The notes under the pieces are model-generated. The model searched no databases, was not told where the DNA came from, and worked only from the letters and a program-made list of their open reading frames with translations. From JAUIET01 sp045105115 (GTDB lineage Bacteria > Pseudomonadota > Gammaproteobacteria > Pseudomonadales > JAUIET01), in assembly GCA_045105115.1 (NCBI GenBank), contig JBGCDE010000170.1, positions 1 through 15,685 on the forward strand: 15,685 nucleotides of DNA, given 5' to 3'. Every line of letters starts with the position of its first letter. Within the stretch, counting starts at the first letter, position 1. Shown in pieces: positions 6,813 through 13,804 of this stretch. The translations under genes and the position numbers were made by a program.

Positions 6813-8264
6813 ATGTGGAAACCGGCAGAACGCATAAAGTACACAGCGCTGGACGACCCATGGCCAAGCGCTGAAGAAGCGGCCCGCAGCACCCTGTATT
6901 CGCCTCTTACCGTAGGTAGAATGCAGATTCAGCAACGAACGTGGGTACCTGCAATGGTGCCGTGGCGCTCAAATGAAGAAGGTGAAGTTACCGAAGATGT
7001 ACTTCAATGGTACGAGCGATTTGCGAAAGGTAAGCCAGGCGTACTGGTTGTAGAAGCCACCGGTATTCGAGATATTCCAAGCGGGCCGTTGCTACGTATC
7101 GGTGATGATCGCTATATACCCGGCTTGAAGAAACTGGCTGACACCGTTCGTGAGGCCAGCGATGGTCAAACGCGATTGCTGATCCAGATTATTGATTTTC
7201 TCAGCATTCGTCGCAGGCCTGATCCACAGAAATTCTTGCAGCGCTTTCTGCGTGTTACTGATCAACATCGATCGGCCTTGAGTTTGTCAGATGATGCCAG
7301 TGAAGATCAGGTTCGAAATGCGCTATTAGAACTGGATATCGAACAGTTAGCTTCGGTGCTTAGTGCCAAGGAATTGGAAGACTACTCGCACGGGTATCGC
7401 GAGCGCGTAACGGATATGGATATTGATGAGATAGCCAGTTTACCGCAAACCTTGCCTGACTTATTTGCTCAAGCCTCGCGTCGTGCCGAGGAAGCAGGCT
7501 TTGACGGCGTTGAACTGCATTACGCGCACGCTTACACCATGGCTTCATTCCTTTCCGCTACTAACACCCGGCCCGATGGTTATGGTGGCGAGAAGGAAAA
7601 CCGCATTCGTCTTCCGCTGGAAGTATACCAGGCTTGCAGAGCGGCAACGTCTGACAGTTTTTCAGTAGGGTGTCGTTTTCTGGCCGATGAGATTATCGAG
7701 CAGGGTAATGATGTTAGTACGGCCACTTACTTTGCGGAGCAGTTCGCGCGTGCTGGAATGGATTTCTTGTCTTTGTCTCGTGGCGGTAAGTTTGACGACG
7801 CCAAGCAACCCAAAGTGGGGTGGGCCGCTTATCCTTACACCGGTAAAAGTGGTTATGAATGCATGCCGGGCTATATTTCTGATGAGCAAGGCCCGTTTGG
7901 CCGCAATGTTGAACCGGTAGCTAGTATTCGACAGTATGTTCGGGATTGTGGTTTGGATACCCAGATTGTGGTTGCTGGTGGTATTCATACGTATCGACAA
8001 GCCGAACAGCTTTTGGACGATGACAAAGCAGACATAATAGGTTTTGCGCGACAAGCGCTCGCCGACCCGGACTGGTTTGAGAAAGTGCGCACCGGCCGAG
8101 GTAAGGAAATCATGTTGTGTCGTTACAGCAACTATTGCGAAGGGCTGGATCAAAAGCATAAGCAGGTTACCTGCGAATTATGGGACCGCGAGCAGTTGGA
8201 TGAACCTGGCGCCGCCAAGACTCATGATGGTAAGAGGCGTATGGTGGCACCACCCTGGTCGTGA
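6813..8264 (+). CDS. Atypical NADH:flavin oxidoreductase, Old Yellow Enzyme family
   Basis: This 483-residue enzyme is an FMN-binding TIM barrel of the OYE superfamily, whose members reduce activated C=C bonds with NAD(P)H. The N-terminal LYSPLTVGRMQIQQRTWVPA, the substrate-binding ELHYAHAYTMASFLS (H236/H239) and TRPDGYGGEKENRIRL (252-267) are diagnostic, as are VVAGGIHT (386-393) and IIGFARQALADPDW (408-421). Two things are unusual. About 70 extra residues (about 129-205) lie between the strand ending in LIQII and the helix before AEEAGFDGVEL. The C-terminal cysteine motif reads C436-x5-C442-x11-C454, with Ser439 where the second cluster cysteine of the Fe-S subgroup is expected. No FAD/NAD(P) domain follows. 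ATG 6813 has an AGGA-type ribosome-binding site. It lies 68 bp after the MFS gene and 137 bp before the luciferase-like gene. Confidence 0.9.
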   Translation: MWKPAERIKYTALDDPWPSAEEAARSTLYSPLTVGRMQIQQRTWVPAMVPWRSNEEGEVTEDVLQWYERFAKGKPGVLVVEATGIRDIPSGPLLRIGDDRYIPGLKKLADTVREASDGQTRLLIQIIDFLSIRRRPDPQKFLQRFLRVTDQHRSALSLSDDASEDQVRNALLELDIEQLASVLSAKELEDYSHGYRERVTDMDIDEIASLPQTLPDLFAQASRRAEEAGFDGVELHYAHAYTMASFLSATNTRPDGYGGEKENRIRLPLEVYQACRAATSDSFSVGCRFLADEIIEQGNDVSTATYFAEQFARAGMDFLSLSRGGKFDDAKQPKVGWAAYPYTGKSGYECMPGYISDEQGPFGRNVEPVASIRQYVRDCGLDTQIVVAGGIHTYRQAEQLLDDDKADIIGFARQALADPDWFEKVRTGRGKEIMLCRYSNYCEGLDQKHKQVTCELWDREQLDEPGAAKTHDGKRRMVAPPWS

Positions 8265-8401
8265 GTCCGGATCAAACGTTGTATTCAGCGATGTTCACTG
8301 CATGAAAAAAAGTACACATGCGCGGCGAATCACACAGCAGACCTCTGACCTAATTGCGTGTATTGTTTACTGCATCATAAGTAAGCACAGGTTTGACGCA
8401 C

Positions 8402-9313
8402 ATGAAATATTGGGTATCGCTGGTCAATACGGTTGAAGCAGATCAGTTTGTTGAAATCGCCAGGCACGCAGAAAACCTCGGTTATGAGGGCATAACAGTA
8501 CCTGACCATCTGGTGTATCCCGCTGAAATTTCAACACCTTATCCTTATACAGAAGACGGCAAGGTTTGGTGGCCCAATACCAACCCGTGGGCAGACCCCT
8601 GGATAACGCTGACAGCAATGGGTGTTGCAACCACTAAGCTGCGTATGGCCACCAATATTTATTTGGCCGCATTACGAGACCCTTTCACTGTTTCCCGCGC
8701 TGTTTCTGCCGCCGCTCTATACACCAATAACCGCGTTGCCTGCGGAGTATCTGCTGGATGGCTTAAAGAAGAATTTGAATTGCTGGGTGTGGATTTCCAC
8801 AGCCGCGGGCGCAGATTGGATGAAACGATAAAAGCCGTGCGGGCACTGAATTCAGGCGAGGTCGTTTCACACGCCGGCGAGTTTTTTCAGTTCGACAATG
8901 CGATCATGTCGCCGGTTGCCAGTGAGCCTGTGCCTTTTTGGGTGGGCGGAATGAGTAAAGGCGCGTTGCGTCGCGCTGCTGAAAATGATGGCTGGCTTGG
9001 CGTGCCGCTTGGTCTTGAGGCAATGAAAGGTGTTATTGACTCCATATTCGAGCAACGTAAAAGTATTGGCAATTATGATCAGCCTTTCGATGTGGTGATC
9101 AGCGCAATGGAAGCGTATACCCCTGAATTTATTGATTCCTTAGATCCCGCAGGAACCTATCATGCCAGTGTGTTGCCCTGGACGCCTTCGCCGTGGGGGC
9201 GTGCGTTTTGGGTTGAGGAAGGTGAAGATCATACTGAATTGGAAGTTAAGGTGAAATCCATGGAGCGCTTCAAAAAGATGATGGGGCAGTTTGGCCTATG
9301 GGAAGACGCTTAA
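8402..9313 (+). CDS. Luciferase-like (LLM class) flavin-dependent monooxygenase/oxidoreductase
   Basis: This 303-residue protein is a TIM-barrel enzyme of the bacterial-luciferase-like superfamily, which uses reduced FMN or coenzyme F420. The family is evident from the N-terminal ARHAENLGYEGITVPDHLV, TTKLRMATNIYLAALRDPF, the highly typical ACGVSAGWLKEEFELLGVDF followed by GRRLDE, and VPFWVGGMSKGALRRAA. The sequence resembles the subgroup named after F420, but nothing nearby makes F420, so FMN is equally possible. Reactions in the family include oxygenation, type II Baeyer-Villiger oxidation and hydride transfer. ATG 8402 is chosen over the in-frame TTG at 8393; the Shine-Dalgarno sequence is weak (CACAGG). 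The 137-bp gap upstream holds no convincing gene, and a separate promoter there is possible. The next OYE gene follows after 61 bp. Confidence 0.92.
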   Translation: MKYWVSLVNTVEADQFVEIARHAENLGYEGITVPDHLVYPAEISTPYPYTEDGKVWWPNTNPWADPWITLTAMGVATTKLRMATNIYLAALRDPFTVSRAVSAAALYTNNRVACGVSAGWLKEEFELLGVDFHSRGRRLDETIKAVRALNSGEVVSHAGEFFQFDNAIMSPVASEPVPFWVGGMSKGALRRAAENDGWLGVPLGLEAMKGVIDSIFEQRKSIGNYDQPFDVVISAMEAYTPEFIDSLDPAGTYHASVLPWTPSPWGRAFWVEEGEDHTELEVKVKSMERFKKMMGQFGLWEDA

Positions 9314-9374
9314 AAAAACGCCTCGCACTGCACTCATAAGAAGCGCCCTCAACAGCTTGTTCTGAGGAAATAGA

Positions 9375-11441
9375 ATGGCGATCGCTACCTACCCTTCACT
9401 TTTTTCTCCGATAAAAATTGGCAGCATGCAGCTGCCGAACCGAATTGTCATGTCGCCTATGACGACCAATTACGGGTCGCCGGACCAGGAGCCAACCGAG
9501 CGGCTAACTGCCTATCTGGAAGCCCGCGCGAAGGGTGGGGTTGGTCTGATTACGATGGAGGTGTGTTCGGTTGCACTTGACCATCGCTATCAACCCAATT
9601 CGCTTAGCTTGTCTGAAGATCGATTTATCGAACAGCACCTGAAAATCACCGACATGATTCATAGTCATGGCGCTAAAGTACAGCCGCAGCTAACCCACCC
9701 TGGGCCAGAGTCCATGGCGCCATTTTATGAAGACATGCCCGGCATTGGTCCCAGCGTTAATGTAAATCCGGCTGCCCATCAATCTTGCCGGCCTTTGGAT
9801 GTTGAAGAAATCCCCGCTGTTATTCAACAATACGCCGACGGAGCGGCACGTGCCAAAGAAGCAGGTTATGACGGTATTGAGCTGCATGCAGCGCATTGCT
9901 ATATGTTGCTGGGTTCTTTTCTATCGCCGCTACGCAATGCACGTACTGACGAATACGGCGGCAAGAAACTGGCAGGGCGTGCGCGTTTATTGTTGGAGAC
10001 CTTGGCGGCAATAAAGGCACGAGTAGGTGATGACTTTCCAGTCACCGTTAGTTTGTCCGGGTATGAACGTTCTCCAGGTGGTCGGGAAATTAATGAAAGC
10101 CAGCGTCTTGCTGAGTTGTTGGTAGAAGTAGGCGCCGACGCATTCAGAGTCAGTGGCGGAACCACTGACGGCCTGGTAAGCCAGATGGTGATGGGAAGCG
10201 ACTATGGTGACGCGCCCAATCTCACCGCAGCCTCAGCAATTCGTCAAGTGGTGGACGTGCCTGTTATTGTGGTGGGCCGTGTTCATACGCCAGATTTAGC
10301 CGAAAGAATTATTGCAGACGGCCAATCAGATATGGTTGCAATGGCGCGACCGTTTTTGGCCGATCCGGAATGGCCAAACAAAGCAAAGTCCGGAAATGCT
10401 AAACAGATTCGCCGCTGTATCTCATGTGAAAACTGCATCGATAGCATGATGGAGTCATTAAATTTGTACTGCGCGGTGAATGCATTGACCGGGCGCGAGA
10501 GCAAGCTTGCGATAACACCTGCTGATCAGCAGAAGAGAGTTCTGGTTGTTGGCGCAGGTCCTGCCGGTATGGAGGCCGCCCGTGTTGCGACAATGCGAGG
10601 TCACACGGTGACGCTTGTCGACAGACAACAAAGACTGGGCGGCTCGTTGGTACTGGCCTCTACGGTGCATTCTGATAATGAACCTATCCTGCACTGGCTT
10701 ATAGAGCAAGTGCGAAACGCTGATATCGATATACAACTGGGTCTTGAAGCAAACGAGCAATACGTTCGCAACGGCCAGTTCGACGAAGTGGTTGTGGCTA
10801 CTGGCGCCAGTATGTTTACACCGAATATACCCGGTTCTGAACAAGCGCATGTATTCAGCGGGGCACAAATGCGACGTATTATTGAGGGGCGCAGTAAACC
10901 TGCTGACTTCGGTATATTGCCAGGTTTTCTGCAAAGTATTGCAGCGAAGGTGTCGATGCTGGCCGCTCCGAAATTATCGCCAAGTATTTTGCGTCAACTA
11001 TCCCAGTGGTATATGCCTATCGCGAAGGAAGTCGTTATTGTAGGTACAGATTTAGCCGCTATTGAGCTGGCTGAGCTACTGGCTAAGCGTGGGCGCCGGG
11101 TCAATATGTTGGAACGTGGCAAACGCATAGCGCGCGAGATAGGTCCCAAGCGCCGCGCAGAACACATGGATAGACTGGATCGCCTGGGAGTGTGCATCAA
11201 TACTGAGGTTTCCTGCGACACTATTGGTACAGATTCCGTAAGCTATACGACGTCAGGCGGCAGTCGCCGGGAAATAAAAGCGGGTACTGTCATTCTTGCT
11301 GGCGAACCGGTCGCCAGTACAGAATTGTTCGAGTCTATAAAAGACATGACGCCCAATGTTCACGCTATTGGTGATTGCACCGGGCTTGGATTGATTCGCA
11401 AAGCCACCGAAGAAGGTATGCGTGTTGCGTGCTCTCTCTAG
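9375..11441 (+). CDS. Two-domain OYE/Fe-S/FAD oxidoreductase, 2,4-dienoyl-CoA reductase or BaiCD-like
   Basis: This 688-residue multidomain reductase has the plan of FadH, trimethylamine dehydrogenase and BaiCD/BaiH. An FMN TIM barrel (about 1-340) contains ELHAAHCYMLLGSFLSPLRN (169-188) and RTDEYGG (190-196). A complete [4Fe-4S] motif follows, C348-x2-C351-x2-C354-x11-C366. Then comes an FAD/NAD(P) module starting with VLVVGAGPAGMEAA (389-402), with a second Rossmann motif VVIVGTDLAAIELAELL (553-569) and the FAD-closing NVHAIGDCTG (661-670). Electrons would pass from NAD(P)H through FAD and the cluster to FMN and then to an enone or enoyl-thioester. The HAAH active-site segment is closer to OYE/BaiCD types than to E. 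coli FadH. ATG 9375 has a good GAGGA ribosome-binding site 6 nt upstream. The substrate is unknown. Confidence 0.94.
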   Translation: MAIATYPSLFSPIKIGSMQLPNRIVMSPMTTNYGSPDQEPTERLTAYLEARAKGGVGLITMEVCSVALDHRYQPNSLSLSEDRFIEQHLKITDMIHSHGAKVQPQLTHPGPESMAPFYEDMPGIGPSVNVNPAAHQSCRPLDVEEIPAVIQQYADGAARAKEAGYDGIELHAAHCYMLLGSFLSPLRNARTDEYGGKKLAGRARLLLETLAAIKARVGDDFPVTVSLSGYERSPGGREINESQRLAELLVEVGADAFRVSGGTTDGLVSQMVMGSDYGDAPNLTAASAIRQVVDVPVIVVGRVHTPDLAERIIADGQSDMVAMARPFLADPEWPNKAKSGNAKQIRRCISCENCIDSMMESLNLYCAVNALTGRESKLAITPADQQKRVLVVGAGPAGMEAARVATMRGHTVTLVDRQQRLGGSLVLASTVHSDNEPILHWLIEQVRNADIDIQLGLEANEQYVRNGQFDEVVVATGASMFTPNIPGSEQAHVFSGAQMRRIIEGRSKPADFGILPGFLQSIAAKVSMLAAPKLSPSILRQLSQWYMPIAKEVVIVGTDLAAIELAELLAKRGRRVNMLERGKRIAREIGPKRRAEHMDRLDRLGVCINTEVSCDTIGTDSVSYTTSGGSRREIKAGTVILAGEPVASTELFESIKDMTPNVHAIGDCTGLGLIRKATEEGMRVACSL

Positions 11442-11453
11442 TTTGTTACATCC

Positions 11454-12473
11454 CTAGCTAGTCAACCTTCCTATGGTTGAGTCAGGTACTGGCAGCTTGT
11501 TCTTGTACAGAAAATTTGGATTGAACAACTTGCTTTTGTAACGCTCGCCGCCATCACAGAGCACAGTGACAATAGTGTGACCTGGTCCCATTTCCTTGGC
11601 CATTTCAACGGCACCGGCAATATTGATTCCTGCAGAGCCTCCAAGTAACAATCCTTCGTTCAATAACAAGTCGAACAGTATCGGCAACGCATCTTCGTCT
11701 TCAATGCGGTATGCCATGTCGAGTGTGGTATCGCTGATATTACCTGGTAAGAAACTGACACCAATACCTTCAGTAATCGACCGTCCAGGACTTTTTTCTA
11801 ACTCATTCTTACTGAAGTAATTATAGAGTGCGGAACCGGCCGGGTCTGCAATGGCTATCTTCACATTGGAGTTGCGTTCTCTAAGTGCGTCGGCCACGCC
11901 TGCCAGCGTGCCACCGGTACCCACAGCACATACGAAACCATCTACCTTGCCATCAGTTTGTTCCCAAATCTCTGGCCCAGTTGTATCGCGGTGAATAGCT
12001 CGGTTGGCCGGGTTATCAAACTGCCTAGCCCAAATTGCGCCATTGGGCTCGCTTTTCTTTCGCCCGTTAGCGATTTGCTCAGCCATATGAATGTAATGGT
12101 TAGGGCTGCTGTATTCGTGGTCTGCTACCAAAATGAGTTCAGCACCTAGAATATCAAGGCGCTCAATCTTTTCTTCGCTTTGCGACTGCGGCATTACCAC
12201 AACACTTTGGTAGCCCATGGCATTGGCCAGAATTGTGAGCCCTATACCGGTATTACCGGCCGTACCTTCCACAATCACGCCACCCGGTTGCAGCTCGCCG
12301 CTTTTTTCTGCAGCCTGAATGATACCGAGTGCTGTGCGGTCCTTCACCGAACCCCCCGGATTCAAAAACTCGGCTTTACCATAGATATTGCAACCGGTTT
12401 CTTCAGAGACCTGGCGCAGATACACCAGCGGAGTGTTGCCGATCAGCTGCGTCATTGTGTGTTTTTGGGGCAT
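11454..12473 (-). CDS. Cysteine synthase/cystathionine beta-synthase family PLP enzyme (CysK-like paralogue)
   Basis: This 339-residue fold-type II PLP enzyme would replace a beta-substituent of serine, O-acetylserine or a similar amino acid. QLIGNTPLVYL (9-19) and NPGGSVKDR (38-46, PLP Lys44) are standard. The phosphate-binding loop GTGGTLAGV is at 185-193, and GGSAGINIAGA (278-288) supplies the residue near the PLP pyridine nitrogen (S280). The asparagine loop reads EGTAGNTGIGL instead of the usual PTSGNTGIGLA of housekeeping CysK. Together with a C-terminal extension, this suggests a divergent subgroup (similar to the yeast Mcy1 type) and not the main cysteine synthase. ATG 12473 has a strong AGGAG ribosome-binding site 7 nt upstream. 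The gene lies 48 bp downstream of the RdhA-like gene on the same strand, so the two are probably one operon. Confidence 0.88.
   Translation of the reverse strand: MPQKHTMTQLIGNTPLVYLRQVSEETGCNIYGKAEFLNPGGSVKDRTALGIIQAAEKSGELQPGGVIVEGTAGNTGIGLTILANAMGYQSVVVMPQSQSEEKIERLDILGAELILVADHEYSSPNHYIHMAEQIANGRKKSEPNGAIWARQFDNPANRAIHRDTTGPEIWEQTDGKVDGFVCAVGTGGTLAGVADALRERNSNVKIAIADPAGSALYNYFSKNELEKSPGRSITEGIGVSFLPGNISDTTLDMAYRIEDEDALPILFDLLLNEGLLLGGSAGINIAGAVEMAKEMGPGHTIVTVLCDGGERYKSKLFNPNFLYKNKLPVPDSTIGRLTS
11462..11480. other. Small stem-loop at the convergent 3' ends of the OYE/FAD and PLP-enzyme genes
   Basis: TCAACC and GGTTGA form a perfect 6-bp inverted repeat around a 7-nt loop, 20 bp beyond the OYE/FAD stop codon and inside the last codons of the convergent PLP-enzyme gene. 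The two genes are only 12 bp apart, so any shared terminator would have to overlap coding sequence. No T-run follows on either strand, so I call it only a possible weak terminator. Confidence 0.25.
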
Positions 12474-12521
12474 ATTTATTCTCCTGAAGCTGCAGTATAC
12501 GGAACCCTTGAGGGCTATGCA

Positions 12522-13703
12522 TTAACGAGTGCTTGCCCACCAACTACTGGAGCGTGCACGGCTGCGATTGGTGAAGCGATCATCCAGCCACAAGGCGATG
12601 GCACGCAGTGAGCTGCTAGCAAGCTTCCGCCAGAGTCGGTTGTGCCAGCGCGTGTAATCCCGGTTAAAAGGGCACACTCTTATGCAAATAGAGCAATCAG
12701 AATTCTGATTCGCCCAAAACGTGAAGCACTTTTCGGCATCGGTAGTCCACTTTGCAATGCCAATGATGTTCGACTTGTTATGAATGGCATCTGAGGGTGC
12801 ATCAAATGGCAGAGCCTTTGGCGGACAGGCTTTCGCGCAACGATCACAAATGTCGCAGAACTGTTTAACACCCCAATTCTTTGGCTCACTGTTTACCAAA
12901 GGCATATCAGTAAAAATTTTCCCCAAACGTAATCTGGGGCCAAACTCTTCGGTAATTAACAAGCTGTGTCGGCCCACTTCCCCAAGGCCCGCTTGTGCGG
13001 CAAGCGGTATGGCCAGCGCAGAATCGTTCATGGTAGCAAAGGCACGATAACCGAGATTTCGAATGTACTGCGCAAGGGTTAGCAAAGTGACCGAATCGTT
13101 GGAATAGCCCATACCGGTTGCTGCACCGGAGAGGGCGGAAGGCACTGTTTTGGTCAAGCCCTCATCCATAGACTCGCCAGTCACAATGACATGCGGTAAA
13201 TCATTCGGAATGCCAGACGGTTTGCTGTTGTGAGTCTCGCTGCTGAACACCCCGTCATACATCCAGCGCTCGTCATAGGCGCAAACACCAAACAAATCGG
13301 CGCCGCACAGTGTCGCTACCTTGTTCAGTTCAGCCGTGGCTTGCTCCGCGCTTTCAAATTCATAAGCTTGTTCAGCGCCTTCCTCATGGATACTGAAGTG
13401 ATCGAAAAAACCTTCTTTGCGATCAAAGTCTTTGTTCAGATCGCGCAGTACATTGGTTACGTGCCATGAGGCATTGCGCAGCGCGTAGTCGCGTTGGTCA
13501 AAACCATCTGAGGAACGGGTTTTGGCAAAAGGCATAGAGTAGCCCTGAAAGAAGCGATCTGATTTTTCCGATGTTACTTCTTCGTCCCATTGGGTACGGC
13601 AAAACATGTCCAGTTTCTGGTCAAACCGCTCGAAGTTGTCGTCAATCGAAAATCCTGTCTTATCGTCGATAGGCTTCCAGTGTTTGCTGTGTGGGCTTGT
13701 CAA
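12522..13703 (-). CDS. Reductive dehalogenase-like (RdhA family) corrinoid/iron-sulfur protein without a Tat signal
   Basis: The 393-residue product carries the RdhA core. A cobalamin-binding section contains ALSGAATGMGYSNDS (190-204), QYIRNLGYRAFAT (212-224) and IPLAAQAGLGEVGRHSLLIT (232-251), then EFGPRLRLGKIFTDMPLV (253-270). Two [4Fe-4S] motifs follow: C283-x2-C286-x2-C289-x3-C293P and C326-x10-C337-x2-C340-x3-C344P. WLDDRF and WW near the C-terminus are also typical of RdhA tails. Respiratory RdhA proteins start with a twin-arginine signal; none is seen here, so the protein should be cytosolic, like the catabolic NpRdhA type. Unlike NpRdhA, it lacks a fused reductase domain, so an external electron donor is needed. 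The start is probably TTG 13703, since no ATG or GTG fits upstream. A QueG-like role is less likely from the motifs. Dehalogenase activity is inferred, not proven. Confidence 0.85.
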   Translation of the reverse strand: MTSPHSKHWKPIDDKTGFSIDDNFERFDQKLDMFCRTQWDEEVTSEKSDRFFQGYSMPFAKTRSSDGFDQRDYALRNASWHVTNVLRDLNKDFDRKEGFFDHFSIHEEGAEQAYEFESAEQATAELNKVATLCGADLFGVCAYDERWMYDGVFSSETHNSKPSGIPNDLPHVIVTGESMDEGLTKTVPSALSGAATGMGYSNDSVTLLTLAQYIRNLGYRAFATMNDSALAIPLAAQAGLGEVGRHSLLITEEFGPRLRLGKIFTDMPLVNSEPKNWGVKQFCDICDRCAKACPPKALPFDAPSDAIHNKSNIIGIAKWTTDAEKCFTFWANQNSDCSICIRVCPFNRDYTRWHNRLWRKLASSSLRAIALWLDDRFTNRSRARSSSWWASTR

Positions 13704-13804
13704 AATACGCTCGGGTGATATCGTTCTTGCGATAGTATATCCTCAAACCACCTCGGTAGTGCTTAGTTGCGCGCTGCCTGTTCAAAGGGCCCCAAACTCC
13801 GAAA
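13704..13804. promoter_or_regulatory. Divergent intergenic region between the RdhA-like gene and the aromatic amino acid permease
   Basis: These 101 bp must carry promoters for both genes. On the minus strand a TATACT (complement of 13734-13739) is a good -10 candidate about 30 nt before the RdhA start, but its -35 is poor. Around it are nested inverted repeats: TATCG at 13719-13723 with CGATA at 13730-13734, and GATAT at 13717-13721 with ATATC at 13737-13741. These may form an operator. No clear ribosome-binding site is seen for the permease. Confidence 0.4.

Noticed and set aside
8302..8436. Small ORF of 44 codons starting MKKSTHARR in the gap before the luciferase-like gene
   Set aside because: It has no ribosome-binding site, overlaps the start of the luciferase-like gene, and shows no recognisable motif.
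8402..9313. Firm assignment of the luciferase-like enzyme as F420-dependent
   Set aside because: The subgroup name suggests F420, but no F420 synthesis gene is nearby and FMN use is common in related proteins.
10458..10934. Minus-strand open frame of 158 codons inside the OYE/FAD gene
   Set aside because: It lies wholly opposite a conserved FAD-binding coding region and has no recognisable domain.
12522..13703. Epoxyqueuosine reductase (QueG) as the identity of the corrinoid/Fe-S protein
   Set aside because: The AGLGEVGRHSLLI, FGPRLRLGKIFTDMPL and C-terminal WLDD...WW patterns and the long N-terminal section fit RdhA better, although the two families are related.
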